Of a stretch of 32,487 nt of DNA, positions 9,034 to 17,277 are shown one piece after another. The stretch comes from Streptomyces antimicrobicus (GTDB taxonomy: Bacteria; Actinomycetota; Actinomycetes; Streptomycetales; Streptomycetaceae): contig NZ_JAJAUY010000068.1 in NCBI RefSeq assembly GCF_020532625.1, positions 1-32,487 on the forward strand. The letters are read 5' to 3'. The position numbers and the translations under genes were made by a program. Within the stretch, counting starts at the first letter, position 1. Every line of letters starts with the position of its first letter. The notes beneath the pieces were generated by a model that saw only the letters and a program-made list of their open reading frames with translations, was not told where the DNA came from and did no database searches.

Positions 9034-10265
9034 GACAGTTTCTCCCCCGTCGCGGCCACCGGAGCGATCCAGCTCAGCAGTTCGTCCAGTGCCTGGTAGA
9101 AGCCCTCGATCTCCGCCACGTCGTTGTACAGGTACGCCGAGACCCGCAGGACCTCGCCGCCGGCCGTCCCGCTGACGAGCGGCTGCGCGCACATGTGGCC
9201 GCTGCGCACCATGCAGCCGTACGAATCGCTCAGCAGCCGGGCGACCTCGCCGGTGGGGATCCGGTCGTCGAGCCGCAGGCTCGCGAGCGCGATGCGGTCC
9301 GTCGTGTCGGGAGGGCCGATCAGCCGTACCCCGGGACGGGTGACCGCCCCGCCGACGAGGGCCGCGCAGAGCTCCTCGGCGTGCTGGTGCTGCTGCGGTG
9401 TGTCCTGCGCCTCCAGGTAGCGGACCGCCGCGGCGCTGCCGATGATCGACGCGATCGCCGGGGTGCCCGCCTCGAACGTGTACGGGATGCGCCGGTCGAC
9501 GCTGCCGTCGAGGTCGACCCAGTCCACCATCCCCCCGCCGACGGACAGGGGGCGCAGCCGCGCCAGCTGCGCGCTGCGGCCGAACAGCACGCCGACGCCG
9601 GTGGGACCCAGCATCTTGTGCATCGAGAACGCCATGAAGTCGACGTCCAGCTCCTGCACGTCGACGCGCCGGTGCGGCAGGGACTGCGCGGCATCGAGGA
9701 CGATGACGGCGTCGCAGGCGGCGCGGACCTCGGCGACGAGCTCGGCGACCGGGTGGACCACTCCGGTCACGTTCGAGCAGTGCGTGAGGGCCACCACCCG
9801 GGGCCGGCCGCGCAGCAGCGCACGGAAGTGCTCCCGGTCGATCCGGCCGTGCGCGTCCACCCTGGCCATCTCCAGGCGGCCGGCCCTGCGCCACGGCAGC
9901 ATCTGGGAGTGGTGCGCGTCCAGGCAGCCGACGACGTACGCGTCCGGGGGCAGGTCCAGGCCGGCGGCGACCAGGTTGAGGGCCTCGGTGGTGTTGCGGA
10001 CCAGCACGACCTCGTTGGCGGCCGCGCCGAGGTGCCGGGCGATCACCACGCGGGCGGCCTCGTAGGCGTCGGAGGCCTCCTCGGACAGCCGGTGCTTTCC
10101 GCGGTGGATGTTGGCCCCGTTGGTCTCGTAGTACTCGGTGACGGCCTGGATGACGGGGCGCGGCTTGAGGGTCGTCGCCGCGTTGTCCAGGTAGGAGATC
10201 GTCTGTCCGTCGAACTCCCTCAGCAGCGCCGGGAAATCGCTCCGGCAGGGATGTCGTACGGTCAT
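9030..10265 (-). CDS. SufS-like cysteine desulfurase (class V aminotransferase fold)
   Basis: A 411-residue PLP enzyme of the group II cysteine desulfurase type. Visible features are YLDNAATT (residues 25-32), the HRGKHRLSEEA segment, AHHSQMLPW around 117-125, the cofactor-binding DAAQSLPHR (191-199), the Schiff-base lysine in SMHKMLGPTG (Lys217) and the catalytic cysteine loop RSGHMCAQP (Cys359). Lysine and cysteine are both present, so persulfide chemistry looks possible. No sufBCD, sufU or sulfur-carrier gene is nearby. The gene is coupled by ATGA overlaps to a PaaK-like ligase upstream and MbtH downstream, which argues for a pathway role rather than Fe-S housekeeping. It could supply sulfur to the product, or it could act on another amino acid; family members are hard to separate by sequence alone. 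The start at 10265 is set by the overlap. Confidence 0.85.
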   Translation of the reverse strand: MTVRHPCRSDFPALLREFDGQTISYLDNAATTLKPRPVIQAVTEYYETNGANIHRGKHRLSEEASDAYEAARVVIARHLGAAANEVVLVRNTTEALNLVAAGLDLPPDAYVVGCLDAHHSQMLPWRRAGRLEMARVDAHGRIDREHFRALLRGRPRVVALTHCSNVTGVVHPVAELVAEVRAACDAVIVLDAAQSLPHRRVDVQELDVDFMAFSMHKMLGPTGVGVLFGRSAQLARLRPLSVGGGMVDWVDLDGSVDRRIPYTFEAGTPAIASIIGSAAAVRYLEAQDTPQQHQHAEELCAALVGGAVTRPGVRLIGPPDTTDRIALASLRLDDRIPTGEVARLLSDSYGCMVRSGHMCAQPLVSGTAGGEVLRVSAYLYNDVAEIEGFYQALDELLSWIAPVAATGEKLS

Positions 10266-11548
10266 CGTGCACCTTCCGCGGAGAGGTGGGAGACACAGGG
10301 CTGGAACTTGCCGCTGCGTTCGCAGGAGATGTAGGTCACGGCCTCCAGGCGGACCCGGGCGGGTGCCAGCGCCTCCATGAGGCGGGCCTCCAGCGCGGCG
10401 GCGTCCTGCGGCCGCGCCGTGTCGCCCGGCACGTACCGGAAGGCGCAGTCGCCGCTGCGGTCCTGCTCCAGCTTGTACAGGTCGAGCCAGGGGGCGTCGC
10501 CGACGAGGGCGTCCACGGCCCCGGGGGTGACGGTCCGGCCGTCGGGCAGGCGCACCATGTGGGTGCCCCGGCCCTCGATGCGGACCACCGGCAGCTCCGA
10601 CCCGCACGGGCACGGCTCCCCAAGCGGGGTGAACCAGTCGCCGGTGGCGTAGCGGATCCGCGGGATCAGGGCGTCGTCGATCGTCGTGACGAACAGCTCG
10701 CCCCGCTCCCCGGGTTCGACGGGCCGGCCGTCGCGGACGAACTCCAGGTAGAAGTCCTTGGTGTTGACGTGCCGCCGGCGCCGGTGGCACTCGAAGCCCA
10801 GATAGCCCAGCTCGGACATTCCGATCATGTCGCCGATCGGCAGCTCCGGGCCCATGAACTCCTCGATCTGGCGGCGCGCGACACGGGTGAAGAGGGTGTA
10901 TCCGGACACCAGGTGCAGCTTGCGCGGCGAGCTGATCTTCCGGCCGAGCCGGCGCGCCCACCGGGTCAGGAACGCGAAGTGGGTGGGGTCCACCACCAGC
11001 AGGTCGGGCCGGTAGTCCTCGATCTCGTCCAGCGCCTTGACGATCTGCCATTCGGGCGTCGCCAGCAGGTCGTGGGCGACCGTGAGGACCAGGGTGCCGT
11101 CCGGGAGGATCCGGTCCTCCATGGTGGAGAACCCCGTGGCGCACTCCACGTCGGAGCAGTTCGGCGGGGCGAACCGGCAGAGCCGGGGCCGGCTTCCGGG
11201 TTGCCACAGGCCGTCGAAGCCCCGGTGGACGCCGAAGCCGGTGGCCTGCCGCCGCGCCAGGTCGTAGGACATGATGGCGCTGTTGAGGCGCTCGCCGGAG
11301 GTGCCCGAGCTCTGGAAGCGCATGACGTTCGGCGAGGTGAGGGTGTACCCCTTGGCGAGCACGGCGGCGGGGAAACCGCGCCGGTAGTGGCCCTTGGAGG
11401 TCGGCGGGATCCGCCGGAAGTCCTCCGCGGTCCTGATGTCCTGCGGGCGCAGGCCGTTGTCCTCCATGTGCTTGCGGAAGAACACGGTGTTCTCGTACGC
11501 GTACGCGATCTCCTCGCGGACGGCGTCGAAGAGGGACGGGTCGCTCAT
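10262..11548 (-). CDS. PaaK-like adenylate-forming ligase
   Basis: A 428-residue protein of the phenylacetate-CoA ligase/CapK branch of adenylate-forming enzymes. Seen: the P-loop-like QSSGTSGE (79-86), the VVDPTHF segment, GMSELGYLGFEC (243-254), the RIRYATGDW motif (297-305) and a C-terminal SGKFQP lysine (Lys414). Cys254, His260, Cys313 and Cys315 (ECHRRRRH and CPCG) match the metal-binding residues of this branch. Such enzymes activate a carboxylic acid with ATP and pass it to CoA, a carrier protein or another nucleophile; the substrate cannot be told here. ATGA overlaps link it to the TauD gene upstream and the SufS-like gene downstream. Possible roles are loading a non-amino acyl unit or activating a carboxylate for attack by sulfur, both inferred. 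Confidence 0.85.
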   Translation of the reverse strand: MSDPSLFDAVREEIAYAYENTVFFRKHMEDNGLRPQDIRTAEDFRRIPPTSKGHYRRGFPAAVLAKGYTLTSPNVMRFQSSGTSGERLNSAIMSYDLARRQATGFGVHRGFDGLWQPGSRPRLCRFAPPNCSDVECATGFSTMEDRILPDGTLVLTVAHDLLATPEWQIVKALDEIEDYRPDLLVVDPTHFAFLTRWARRLGRKISSPRKLHLVSGYTLFTRVARRQIEEFMGPELPIGDMIGMSELGYLGFECHRRRRHVNTKDFYLEFVRDGRPVEPGERGELFVTTIDDALIPRIRYATGDWFTPLGEPCPCGSELPVVRIEGRGTHMVRLPDGRTVTPGAVDALVGDAPWLDLYKLEQDRSGDCAFRYVPGDTARPQDAAALEARLMEALAPARVRLEAVTYISCERSGKFQPCVSHLSAEGAR

Positions 11549-12555
11549 GCCATCGCCACCAGCGTCGAGCGCGTCCCGGTGAAGGGCCGTCTGCCGTGGG
11601 CGAACTGCTCGTTGTCGATGACCACGACGTCACCGGTCCGCCACGGGAAGGCGATCTCCTCCGCCGCGTAGGCGGCCCGGATCTCGGCCAGGTCGTCCGG
11701 GTGCAGCGGACTGCCGTCGCCGTGGAGGGCGTTGCGCGGCAACTCGTCCTCGGCGAAGCTCTCGCGCAGCGTCTTCTCGACCGCGGCGGGCAGCGAGCTG
11801 ACGTGGAACAGGTGCGCCTGGTTGAACCAGACCCGCTGCCCGGTCGTCCGGGACACCGTGCTCGCCTGCACCACGTGGCGGGTGCGCAGGCGCTCCCCGC
11901 CCAGCCACTCGGTCTGCATGCCGTGCGTGCGGCAGTAGGCGTCGACCTGGTCGCGGTCGTCCGTCTGGAACGCCTCCTGCCAGCTCAGGTCCACGCCGTG
12001 GCCGAAGTTGCGCACGTACATGACCCCGTGCCGCTCGAAGCGGTCGCGCAGTGCGGCCGACAGCCGTTCGTACACCCGGGCGCTGTCGGCGAACGGCGTC
12101 TCGCCGCCCTCCTCGGCCGGGACCACGCAGGCGAAGAACAGCGTGTCCGGCCACGCGTCCGTGTACGACATCTCGTTGTGCATCGGGATGGTCTGGTCGG
12201 CCGGGTACTCGGTGGAGGTGAACACGTTGCCGCTCACCCTGGTCCGCGGCGTGGACCGGTTGTTGTAGTCGAGCAGGTCGCCGGAGAGCGCCGTGGCGAG
12301 CTCACCGAGCCCCGCCGCGTCCAGCGGGCTGAACCCGCGCAGCAGGACGGCGCCGTGCTCGTCGCGCAGCCGGCGGAGCAGGGAGCCCGAACCGGCCAGC
12401 CATTCGCGTGCGTCGAGCAGGGGCACCGTCGGTGTACAGGACACCATCCGCGTGCCGTCGTGCAGGGGTTCCACCCGGACCAGGGCCTCCCCGCTGACCG
12501 GGACGGGCCTACGGGTCCGGCGCACGCCGCCGAAGGTCGAAGTCTGCCGGTTCAT
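11545..12555 (-). CDS. TauD/SyrP-type Fe(II)/alpha-ketoglutarate hydroxylase, probable Asp beta-hydroxylase
   Basis: A 336-residue TauD-family oxygenase. The iron ligands are seen as His126 and Glu128 in IPMHNEMSYT and His320 in NEQFAHGRRPF; Arg329 is a good candidate for binding the ketoglutarate carboxylate. An HxE rather than HxD pair is typical of the SyrP/AsnO/clavaminate synthase group, and the segment up to GGETPFAD (150-157) also fits. SyrP hydroxylates the beta carbon of Asp bound to an NRPS carrier. Here the gene follows directly, by ATGA overlap, a C*-A-T synthetase whose pocket reads as Asp. I therefore infer beta-hydroxylation of carrier-bound Asp. The family call is firm and the substrate is inference. 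Confidence 0.88.
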   Translation of the reverse strand: MNRQTSTFGGVRRTRRPVPVSGEALVRVEPLHDGTRMVSCTPTVPLLDAREWLAGSGSLLRRLRDEHGAVLLRGFSPLDAAGLGELATALSGDLLDYNNRSTPRTRVSGNVFTSTEYPADQTIPMHNEMSYTDAWPDTLFFACVVPAEEGGETPFADSARVYERLSAALRDRFERHGVMYVRNFGHGVDLSWQEAFQTDDRDQVDAYCRTHGMQTEWLGGERLRTRHVVQASTVSRTTGQRVWFNQAHLFHVSSLPAAVEKTLRESFAEDELPRNALHGDGSPLHPDDLAEIRAAYAAEEIAFPWRTGDVVVIDNEQFAHGRRPFTGTRSTLVAMA

Positions 12556-15500
12556 CGTTCGTCTCCCGCCTTCCGCTCCAGCAGTTCGTCGATGAACTCG
12601 GCGAGTTCCGACACCACGGGCCGCTCGAAGAGGTTCCGCAGCTTGACGTTGACCTTGAACTCGTCGCGCAGCCTGGAGATCAGCTGGGTGGCGAGCAGCG
12701 AGTGGCCGCCGATCTCGAAGAAGTCCTGGTCGGCCCCGACCTCGCCGAGCAGCAGGAGCTGCGCCACGACGTCGGCGACCTTCTTCTCGGTCGGGGTCGA
12801 GGGCGCCGCGCCGGCCGCCGGGGCGGCGTTGTAGGTGCACGGCGCGGGGAGCATCGTGGAGTCGATCTTCCCGGTGCCGGTCAGGGGGAAGGCGTCCAGG
12901 GCCACGAAGTGCGTGGGGACCATGAACTCGGGCAGGCTCTCGGCGACGAACGCGCGCAGCCACTCCGCCTGGCCCCGGCTGCCCTCGGCATCGGTCAGGT
13001 ACGCCACGAGGTGCATGGCCGTGCTCTCGCCGGTCACCACGACCAGGCTTCCCGTCACCCGGGGGTGCCGGCGCATGACGGCCTCGATCTCACCCAGCTC
13101 CACGCGGAAGCCGCGCACCTTGATCTGCCGGTCGACCCGGCCCAGGAACTCCAGGCCGTGGTCCGGGAGCAGGCGCGCCTTGTCGCCGGAGCGGTACATC
13201 CGGGCGCCGGGAACGGGGGAGAACGGGTCCTCGACGAAACGTTCCTGCTGCTCGGCGGTCCCGGCGAGGTAGCCCTGGGACACCGACGAGCCGCCGATCC
13301 AGAGTTCTCCGGGAACGCCGACGGGCACCGGGCGCCGCTGCGGGTCCAGGACGTAGGCCCGCGCATGGCGCATCGGCGTGCCCAACGGGACGGTCGAGGT
13401 GAGCGCCGAGATCCCGTTCGACGCGACCTGGCCGCACAGCACACCGACGGTCGTCTCGCTCGGGCCGTAGTGGTTGTAGAGCCGGCAGTCGCCGAGGAAG
13501 CCCTTGAGCATGTTGTACGTGCCCCAGCCCAGCGGCTCACCGCCCAGGACCAGGGCCTGGCGGGGCAGCAGCCGCCGCGGGTCGTCGGCCACCGTGACGA
13601 CGGCCTCCAGGTGCGTGGGCGTGATCTTGAGGAGGTCGTAGCTCTCCTCGGCCAGCAGCTCCGCGAGGGCCTGGGCGTCCGAGGAGACCTCCGCGGCGAC
13701 GATCCGCAGCCGACCGCCGGACATGAGCGCCGGGAACAGCGCCGTGTTGCCCAGGTCGGTGCCCAGGGTGCTCAGCGCGACCGAGTCGATCGGGCCGGCG
13801 AGGCCCAGGCGTTCCGTGACGCCGTCGAGGTAGGCCGCGAGCTGCCCGTGGCCGACGAGCACCCCCTTCGGGGTGCCGGTGGAGCCCGAGGTGAACAGGA
13901 CGTAGGCGGGCGAGTCGTCCCGCGTGTCCACCTCCGGGCGCCGGGCGTCGCGCGCGGCGCAGACCGACAGGTCCGCGTCGACCACGACGACCTCGCAGCC
14001 CGGCGGCAGGTCCGGGACGTCCGCGGCGGTCGCGACGACGTGCCGGAAGCCGGCCGCGGTCGCGATGGCGGAGCGCCGCCGCGCGGGCAGGCGAGGGTCC
14101 ACGGGGACGTAGCCGGCCCCGGCCTTGGCGATCGCCAGCATCGTCACCACGGCCAGGTCCGAGCGCTCCAGGCAGAGCCCGACCAGGTCCCCGGAGCGTA
14201 CGCCCCGTGCGGCGAGTTCGCGGGCCAGGCGGTTGGCGGCCTCGTCGAGTGCGCGGTAGGTCCACTCGCGGGTGTCCGTGGCGAGCGCCGTGGCTCCGGG
14301 AGTGCGCTCGGCGGTCCGCTCGACCTGGCGGTGCCAGTGCGCCGGCGCCGTGCCCGGCGGCTGCGAGGGGTGCGTGGCCGCGATCAGCGTCCGGGCCGCG
14401 TCCTCGTCGAGCAGGGCGAGCGCCGGTACGGCGGCCGACGGGTCGGCGCCGAGGGCCGCCAGGACGGCCCGCAGGCACGTCATGACCGCCTCGGCGCCGC
14501 CCTCGGCCATGCCCCCGGCCCGGTGGCGCAGCGCGAGCCGGACCTCCTCGCCCGTGACCCGCACGTGGAGGCCGATCTTGTGGCCGTCGTCGGCCGGCTC
14601 GATCCGCAGGTCGGTGAAGGCGGGCCCGTCCTCGCGCGTCCCGAAGCCGTCGGCGTCGCCGAAGCCGAACCCCGGTATGCCGGTGCCGTGCTGCCTGGGC
14701 GGCAGGACGGAGCTCTCGCCGGCCTGCTCCAGGGCCGTGAGCTCCTGGTCCACCGCACGCAGCAGGTCCTCCAGCGTCGTCGCCTCGGAGATCTCCGCGA
14801 AGAGCGGGAGCGCGGTCTCGAACAGGCCGATCGCCGACTCCAGTTCGCCCATCGTGCGCCGTACGAGCGGCACGTCGACCGCGAGGGCCGCCGGCCGTCC
14901 CGTGGCGTGCCAGAGCGCGCCGAGCCAGCCGGTCAGCAGGACGCCGCGCAGACCGCTGCCGTAGCCGTCACCGAGGGCCCGCAGCCGCCGGGCCAGCGGC
15001 GCCGGGAGCGTCCACCGCAGCTCCTCGTGCCTGGTCTCGCCGGAGCGCAGTTCCAGCGGGAGGTGCCGGGGCGGCAGGGCCGCCAGGCGCGCCTGGCGGT
15101 CGGCGGCGGCCTCCTTGTCCTCCTTCGTCGGTACCGCCTCGTCGAACTGCCACTGCGCGTAGTCGGCGTACTGGGCGGCGACCTCGCGCTCCCACCGCGC
15201 GCCCGCCAGCCGCGCGGAACACGCCTGCTGCAGATCGCGCAGGAAGACCTCCACGGAGCGGGCGTCCATGCTCAGCCGGGGCACCGACAGGACCAGCGAC
15301 CGGCCGGCGTCGGCATGGGTGAACAGCACCAACCGCACGGGGCAGTCGTCGAGGTCCGCAGCGCGCGCCTCGTCCAGCACCGCGGCCAGCGCCGCGTCGT
15401 CACCCGAGCGCTCCGTCACGCGGATCCGCGGCGCGTCCTCGATCACCATCAGCACGGCGCTGTTCTCGCCGAGGACCCTGCGGTAGGCGGTGCGCAGGAT

Positions 15501-15668
15501 CTCGTGCGCCGACGCCACGTCGTGGGCCGCCTGCTCCAGCACGGCACGGTCGACCGGGCCGGACAGCCGCACCCGGGCGACCGTACGGGCCGCGGGTCCG
15601 CCGGCGGCGAGGCCGGCGAGGCGCTCCTGCTGCCGGGACAGTCGGAAGCCTTCCCAGGCCTGGTTCAT
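12552..15668 (-). CDS. Non-ribosomal peptide synthetase, C*-A-T, predicted Asp module
   Basis: A 1038-residue single module. Residues 1 to about 430 form a condensation-like domain in which the HHxxxDG site is replaced by PRLSMDA (130-136): both histidines are lost and only Asp135 remains. The A domain (about 460-960) has FTSGSTGTPKG, YNHYGPSETT and YRSGDKARLL. The T domain has FFEIGGHSLL with Ser990. My pocket reading is D-L-T-K-V-G-H-V-G-K, an established Asp-type code. The dead C domain beside an Asp A domain and a SyrP-type hydroxylase recalls the interface domains of siderophore synthetases, thought to dock the hydroxylase. The ATG at 15668 shares one base with the previous stop (TGATG). 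The end overlaps the hydroxylase by ATGA. No thioesterase. Confidence 0.92.
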   Translation of the reverse strand: MNQAWEGFRLSRQQERLAGLAAGGPAARTVARVRLSGPVDRAVLEQAAHDVASAHEILRTAYRRVLGENSAVLMVIEDAPRIRVTERSGDDAALAAVLDEARAADLDDCPVRLVLFTHADAGRSLVLSVPRLSMDARSVEVFLRDLQQACSARLAGARWEREVAAQYADYAQWQFDEAVPTKEDKEAAADRQARLAALPPRHLPLELRSGETRHEELRWTLPAPLARRLRALGDGYGSGLRGVLLTGWLGALWHATGRPAALAVDVPLVRRTMGELESAIGLFETALPLFAEISEATTLEDLLRAVDQELTALEQAGESSVLPPRQHGTGIPGFGFGDADGFGTREDGPAFTDLRIEPADDGHKIGLHVRVTGEEVRLALRHRAGGMAEGGAEAVMTCLRAVLAALGADPSAAVPALALLDEDAARTLIAATHPSQPPGTAPAHWHRQVERTAERTPGATALATDTREWTYRALDEAANRLARELAARGVRSGDLVGLCLERSDLAVVTMLAIAKAGAGYVPVDPRLPARRRSAIATAAGFRHVVATAADVPDLPPGCEVVVVDADLSVCAARDARRPEVDTRDDSPAYVLFTSGSTGTPKGVLVGHGQLAAYLDGVTERLGLAGPIDSVALSTLGTDLGNTALFPALMSGGRLRIVAAEVSSDAQALAELLAEESYDLLKITPTHLEAVVTVADDPRRLLPRQALVLGGEPLGWGTYNMLKGFLGDCRLYNHYGPSETTVGVLCGQVASNGISALTSTVPLGTPMRHARAYVLDPQRRPVPVGVPGELWIGGSSVSQGYLAGTAEQQERFVEDPFSPVPGARMYRSGDKARLLPDHGLEFLGRVDRQIKVRGFRVELGEIEAVMRRHPRVTGSLVVVTGESTAMHLVAYLTDAEGSRGQAEWLRAFVAESLPEFMVPTHFVALDAFPLTGTGKIDSTMLPAPCTYNAAPAAGAAPSTPTEKKVADVVAQLLLLGEVGADQDFFEIGGHSLLATQLISRLRDEFKVNVKLRNLFERPVVSELAEFIDELLERKAGDER

Positions 15669-16267
15669 CAGCTCTGCTCCGGGTCGATCCACAGTTCGCC
15701 TCCCGTGACGTCCGTGAACGTGTTCCATGTGGTGATCTCGTCAGGACCGAGCCATTCGGCCGCGATCCTCCAGAAGCCCGCGTACTCCGTCGGTACGTCG
15801 AGCACGGTGTGGCCGACCTGCGGCGGAAGGTGCGCCAGGACGTCGCCCAGCTTCATGCGGAGCAGGTCCAGGAACTGCTCCCGGTCCAGCGCGATGTCCT
15901 CGCCGGTGCGCCGGTCCTTGAGCTCCGGAACGCCGTTCGGGCGCATCACCTTGCGGAAGCTCTTGCCGAGCGACGCGTAGCTCATGACGGAGAAGTTGAA
16001 GATCATTTGTTCGATCTCGGGTCCGACGACTGCGCGGACCTCGGTGCGCCTGGCGTCCGGAATGGCCTCGACGTCGTCGTTGTGCAGGCCCTCCGTGCCG
16101 TAGACGCCATGGAAGAGGCCGGCGACGCAGACGTGCTCCGCGGCCTTCATGTGCTGGAGGATGGAGCAGACCCGGAACATGTGGTCGATCAGTGTCTCGT
16201 CCTGATGGGCGATCTTGTGCAGGCCCAGTTTGACCAGTTCGTCCCGGTACATCTCGGCGTCAAGCAT
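15668..16267 (-). CDS. DUF6817-like (HD-domain-like) protein
   Basis: A 199-residue protein with the pattern of the DUF6817 group: a helix ending in TLIDHMFRVCSILQHM, then EHVCVAGLFHGVYGTEG. Histidines 21, 29 and 53 are spaced as in HD-type metal sites, but the His-Asp pair itself is not seen (LFHGVY), so hydrolase chemistry is uncertain. The C-terminal part has no motif that I recognise. The start is well supported: a GGAAGGAGTG site lies before the ATG at 16267. The stop shares a base with the start of the C*-A-T gene (TGATG), so this protein is made together with that synthetase. Its role in the pathway is unknown. Homologues in peptide and polyketide clusters have, as far as I know, no fixed function. 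Confidence 0.7.
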   Translation of the reverse strand: MLDAEMYRDELVKLGLHKIAHQDETLIDHMFRVCSILQHMKAAEHVCVAGLFHGVYGTEGLHNDDVEAIPDARRTEVRAVVGPEIEQMIFNFSVMSYASLGKSFRKVMRPNGVPELKDRRTGEDIALDREQFLDLLRMKLGDVLAHLPPQVGHTVLDVPTEYAGFWRIAAEWLGPDEITTWNTFTDVTGGELWIDPEQS

Positions 16268-16384
16268 GCGACTTCACTCCTTCCTGAGCAGGGGCGGCCG
16301 TCTGCGGGCAGGGGTGCGCGCGGGCGGCCGTGCTGATGGGGTGGAAGACGGGGCGTGCCGGTGAGGGATGCGGCGGTGCCGGGG

Positions 16385-16427
16385 CGGGCGACGCCCGGGC
16401 GCGGCTCGTCGGACGTCGACGCGTCCG
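16385..16427. other. Two small hairpins in the only long gap inside the operon
   Basis: The 180-base space between the PhyH stop (16448) and the DUF6817 start (16267) is the one sizeable break in an otherwise overlapping operon. It holds two inverted repeats: 16410-16415 with 16422-16427 (6-bp stem, 6-base loop) and 16385-16389 with 16393-16397 (5-bp stem, 3-base loop). They follow the PhyH gene in the direction of transcription. They could give partial termination or mRNA processing, which would lower expression of the seven downstream genes; this is inference. I see no clear promoter in the gap. Confidence 0.35.
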
Positions 16428-16447
16428 TGGGGGCACCGGCGCGGTGC

Positions 16448-17248
16448 TCAGAGGGCGTCGGCCGCCGCCAGGGTCAGCGGGGTGGTGTCCCTGCTGACGA
16501 GGAACTCGGGCCGGCTCAGCCGCTCGGGGGCGTTGGCGACGGCGTTGTACGTCACCAGGAGCAGGGCGCGGCGGTCCTCGGAGAGGTTGTCGGTCGAGGA
16601 ATGGACCAGCGTCGGGTGGAAGGCGTAGAGCGAGCCCGCCGGACCCGTCGCGTGCACGACGCCGTGCTCGTCCGCGAGCGCGTCGGCGATGCCGTCGGGG
16701 ACCGTGTACTCCAGGTCCGCCGAGACGTGGTCGTGCCAGTCGCCGCCGCCGGCCCCCACCCGCTCGTCGAGCAGGCCCAGGCGATGGGTGCGGGGGATGA
16801 TCCGCAAGGGGCCGTTCTTCTCGTGCACCTCGTCGAGGTGGATCGCGATGTTGACCGCCCTGTCGGCGGCCATGCCGTCCTCGTGGTGCCAGAAGGAGTA
16901 GTCCTGGTGCCAGGGCCAGGCGACGCCCTCCTTCGGCTGCTTCATGTTGACCTTGAACTGGTAGACGTACACCGGCTCGCCGAGCAGTTCCTCGGCCAGT
17001 CCGAGCAGGGCGGGCAGCCGTACGAGCCGGCGGCAGAGGTCGTCGAACAGATGGCATCCATGGATGGCCCGTACGGTACGGGTGCCCTTCTCGTACACGA
17101 CTTCGGGCCGGTCCTCGGCGCTCAGTTCCTCGATGCGCCCGGTCACGGCGGCGATCAGTTCCTCGCCCAGGACCTCCGGCGACAAGAGCCATCCCTCTTG
17201 TTCGTAAATGCTTTTCTTCATGCTTGATAAACCGGTTGAACCGGTCAC
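16448..17248 (-). CDS. Phytanoyl-CoA dioxygenase (PhyH) family hydroxylase
   Basis: A 266-residue Fe(II)/alpha-ketoglutarate oxygenase of the PhyH type. The iron site is visible as His114 and Asp116 in WPWHQDYSFW and His216 in FHPTLVHSSTDN, with Arg227 placed to hold ketoglutarate. Related enzymes hydroxylate free or carrier-bound amino acids in peptide pathways, and ectoine hydroxylase shares the WHQDY pattern. I chose the GTG at 17248 because it follows a GTGGGAGG site; an in-frame ATG at 17221 (257 residues) has no ribosome site of its own but is where homology starts to look solid. It lies 29 bases after the free-standing condensation gene. It is the second oxygenase of the operon and may act on the Gln or the unassigned residue. 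The substrate is unknown. Confidence 0.88.
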   Translation of the reverse strand: MTGSTGLSSMKKSIYEQEGWLLSPEVLGEELIAAVTGRIEELSAEDRPEVVYEKGTRTVRAIHGCHLFDDLCRRLVRLPALLGLAEELLGEPVYVYQFKVNMKQPKEGVAWPWHQDYSFWHHEDGMAADRAVNIAIHLDEVHEKNGPLRIIPRTHRLGLLDERVGAGGGDWHDHVSADLEYTVPDGIADALADEHGVVHATGPAGSLYAFHPTLVHSSTDNLSEDRRALLLVTYNAVANAPERLSRPEFLVSRDTTPLTLAAADAL

Positions 17249-17277
17249 GGTGCCTCCCACCTTTTGGGTGCGGACTG

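Noticed and set aside
3908..9175. A very long plus-strand open frame (about 1750 codons) opposite the A-T-C-A-T gene
   Set aside because: It is antisense to a clear synthetase, is rich in Arg, Gly, Pro and His, shows no domain, and exists because high-GC codon use leaves few stops on the other strand.
9030..10265. The SufS-like gene as a housekeeping Fe-S cluster gene
   Set aside because: No sufB, sufC, sufD or sufU is adjacent, and the gene overlaps pathway genes on both sides.
12702..15980. A plus-strand open frame of about 1090 codons opposite the C*-A-T gene
   Set aside because: It has the same antisense character and composition, with no recognisable motif.
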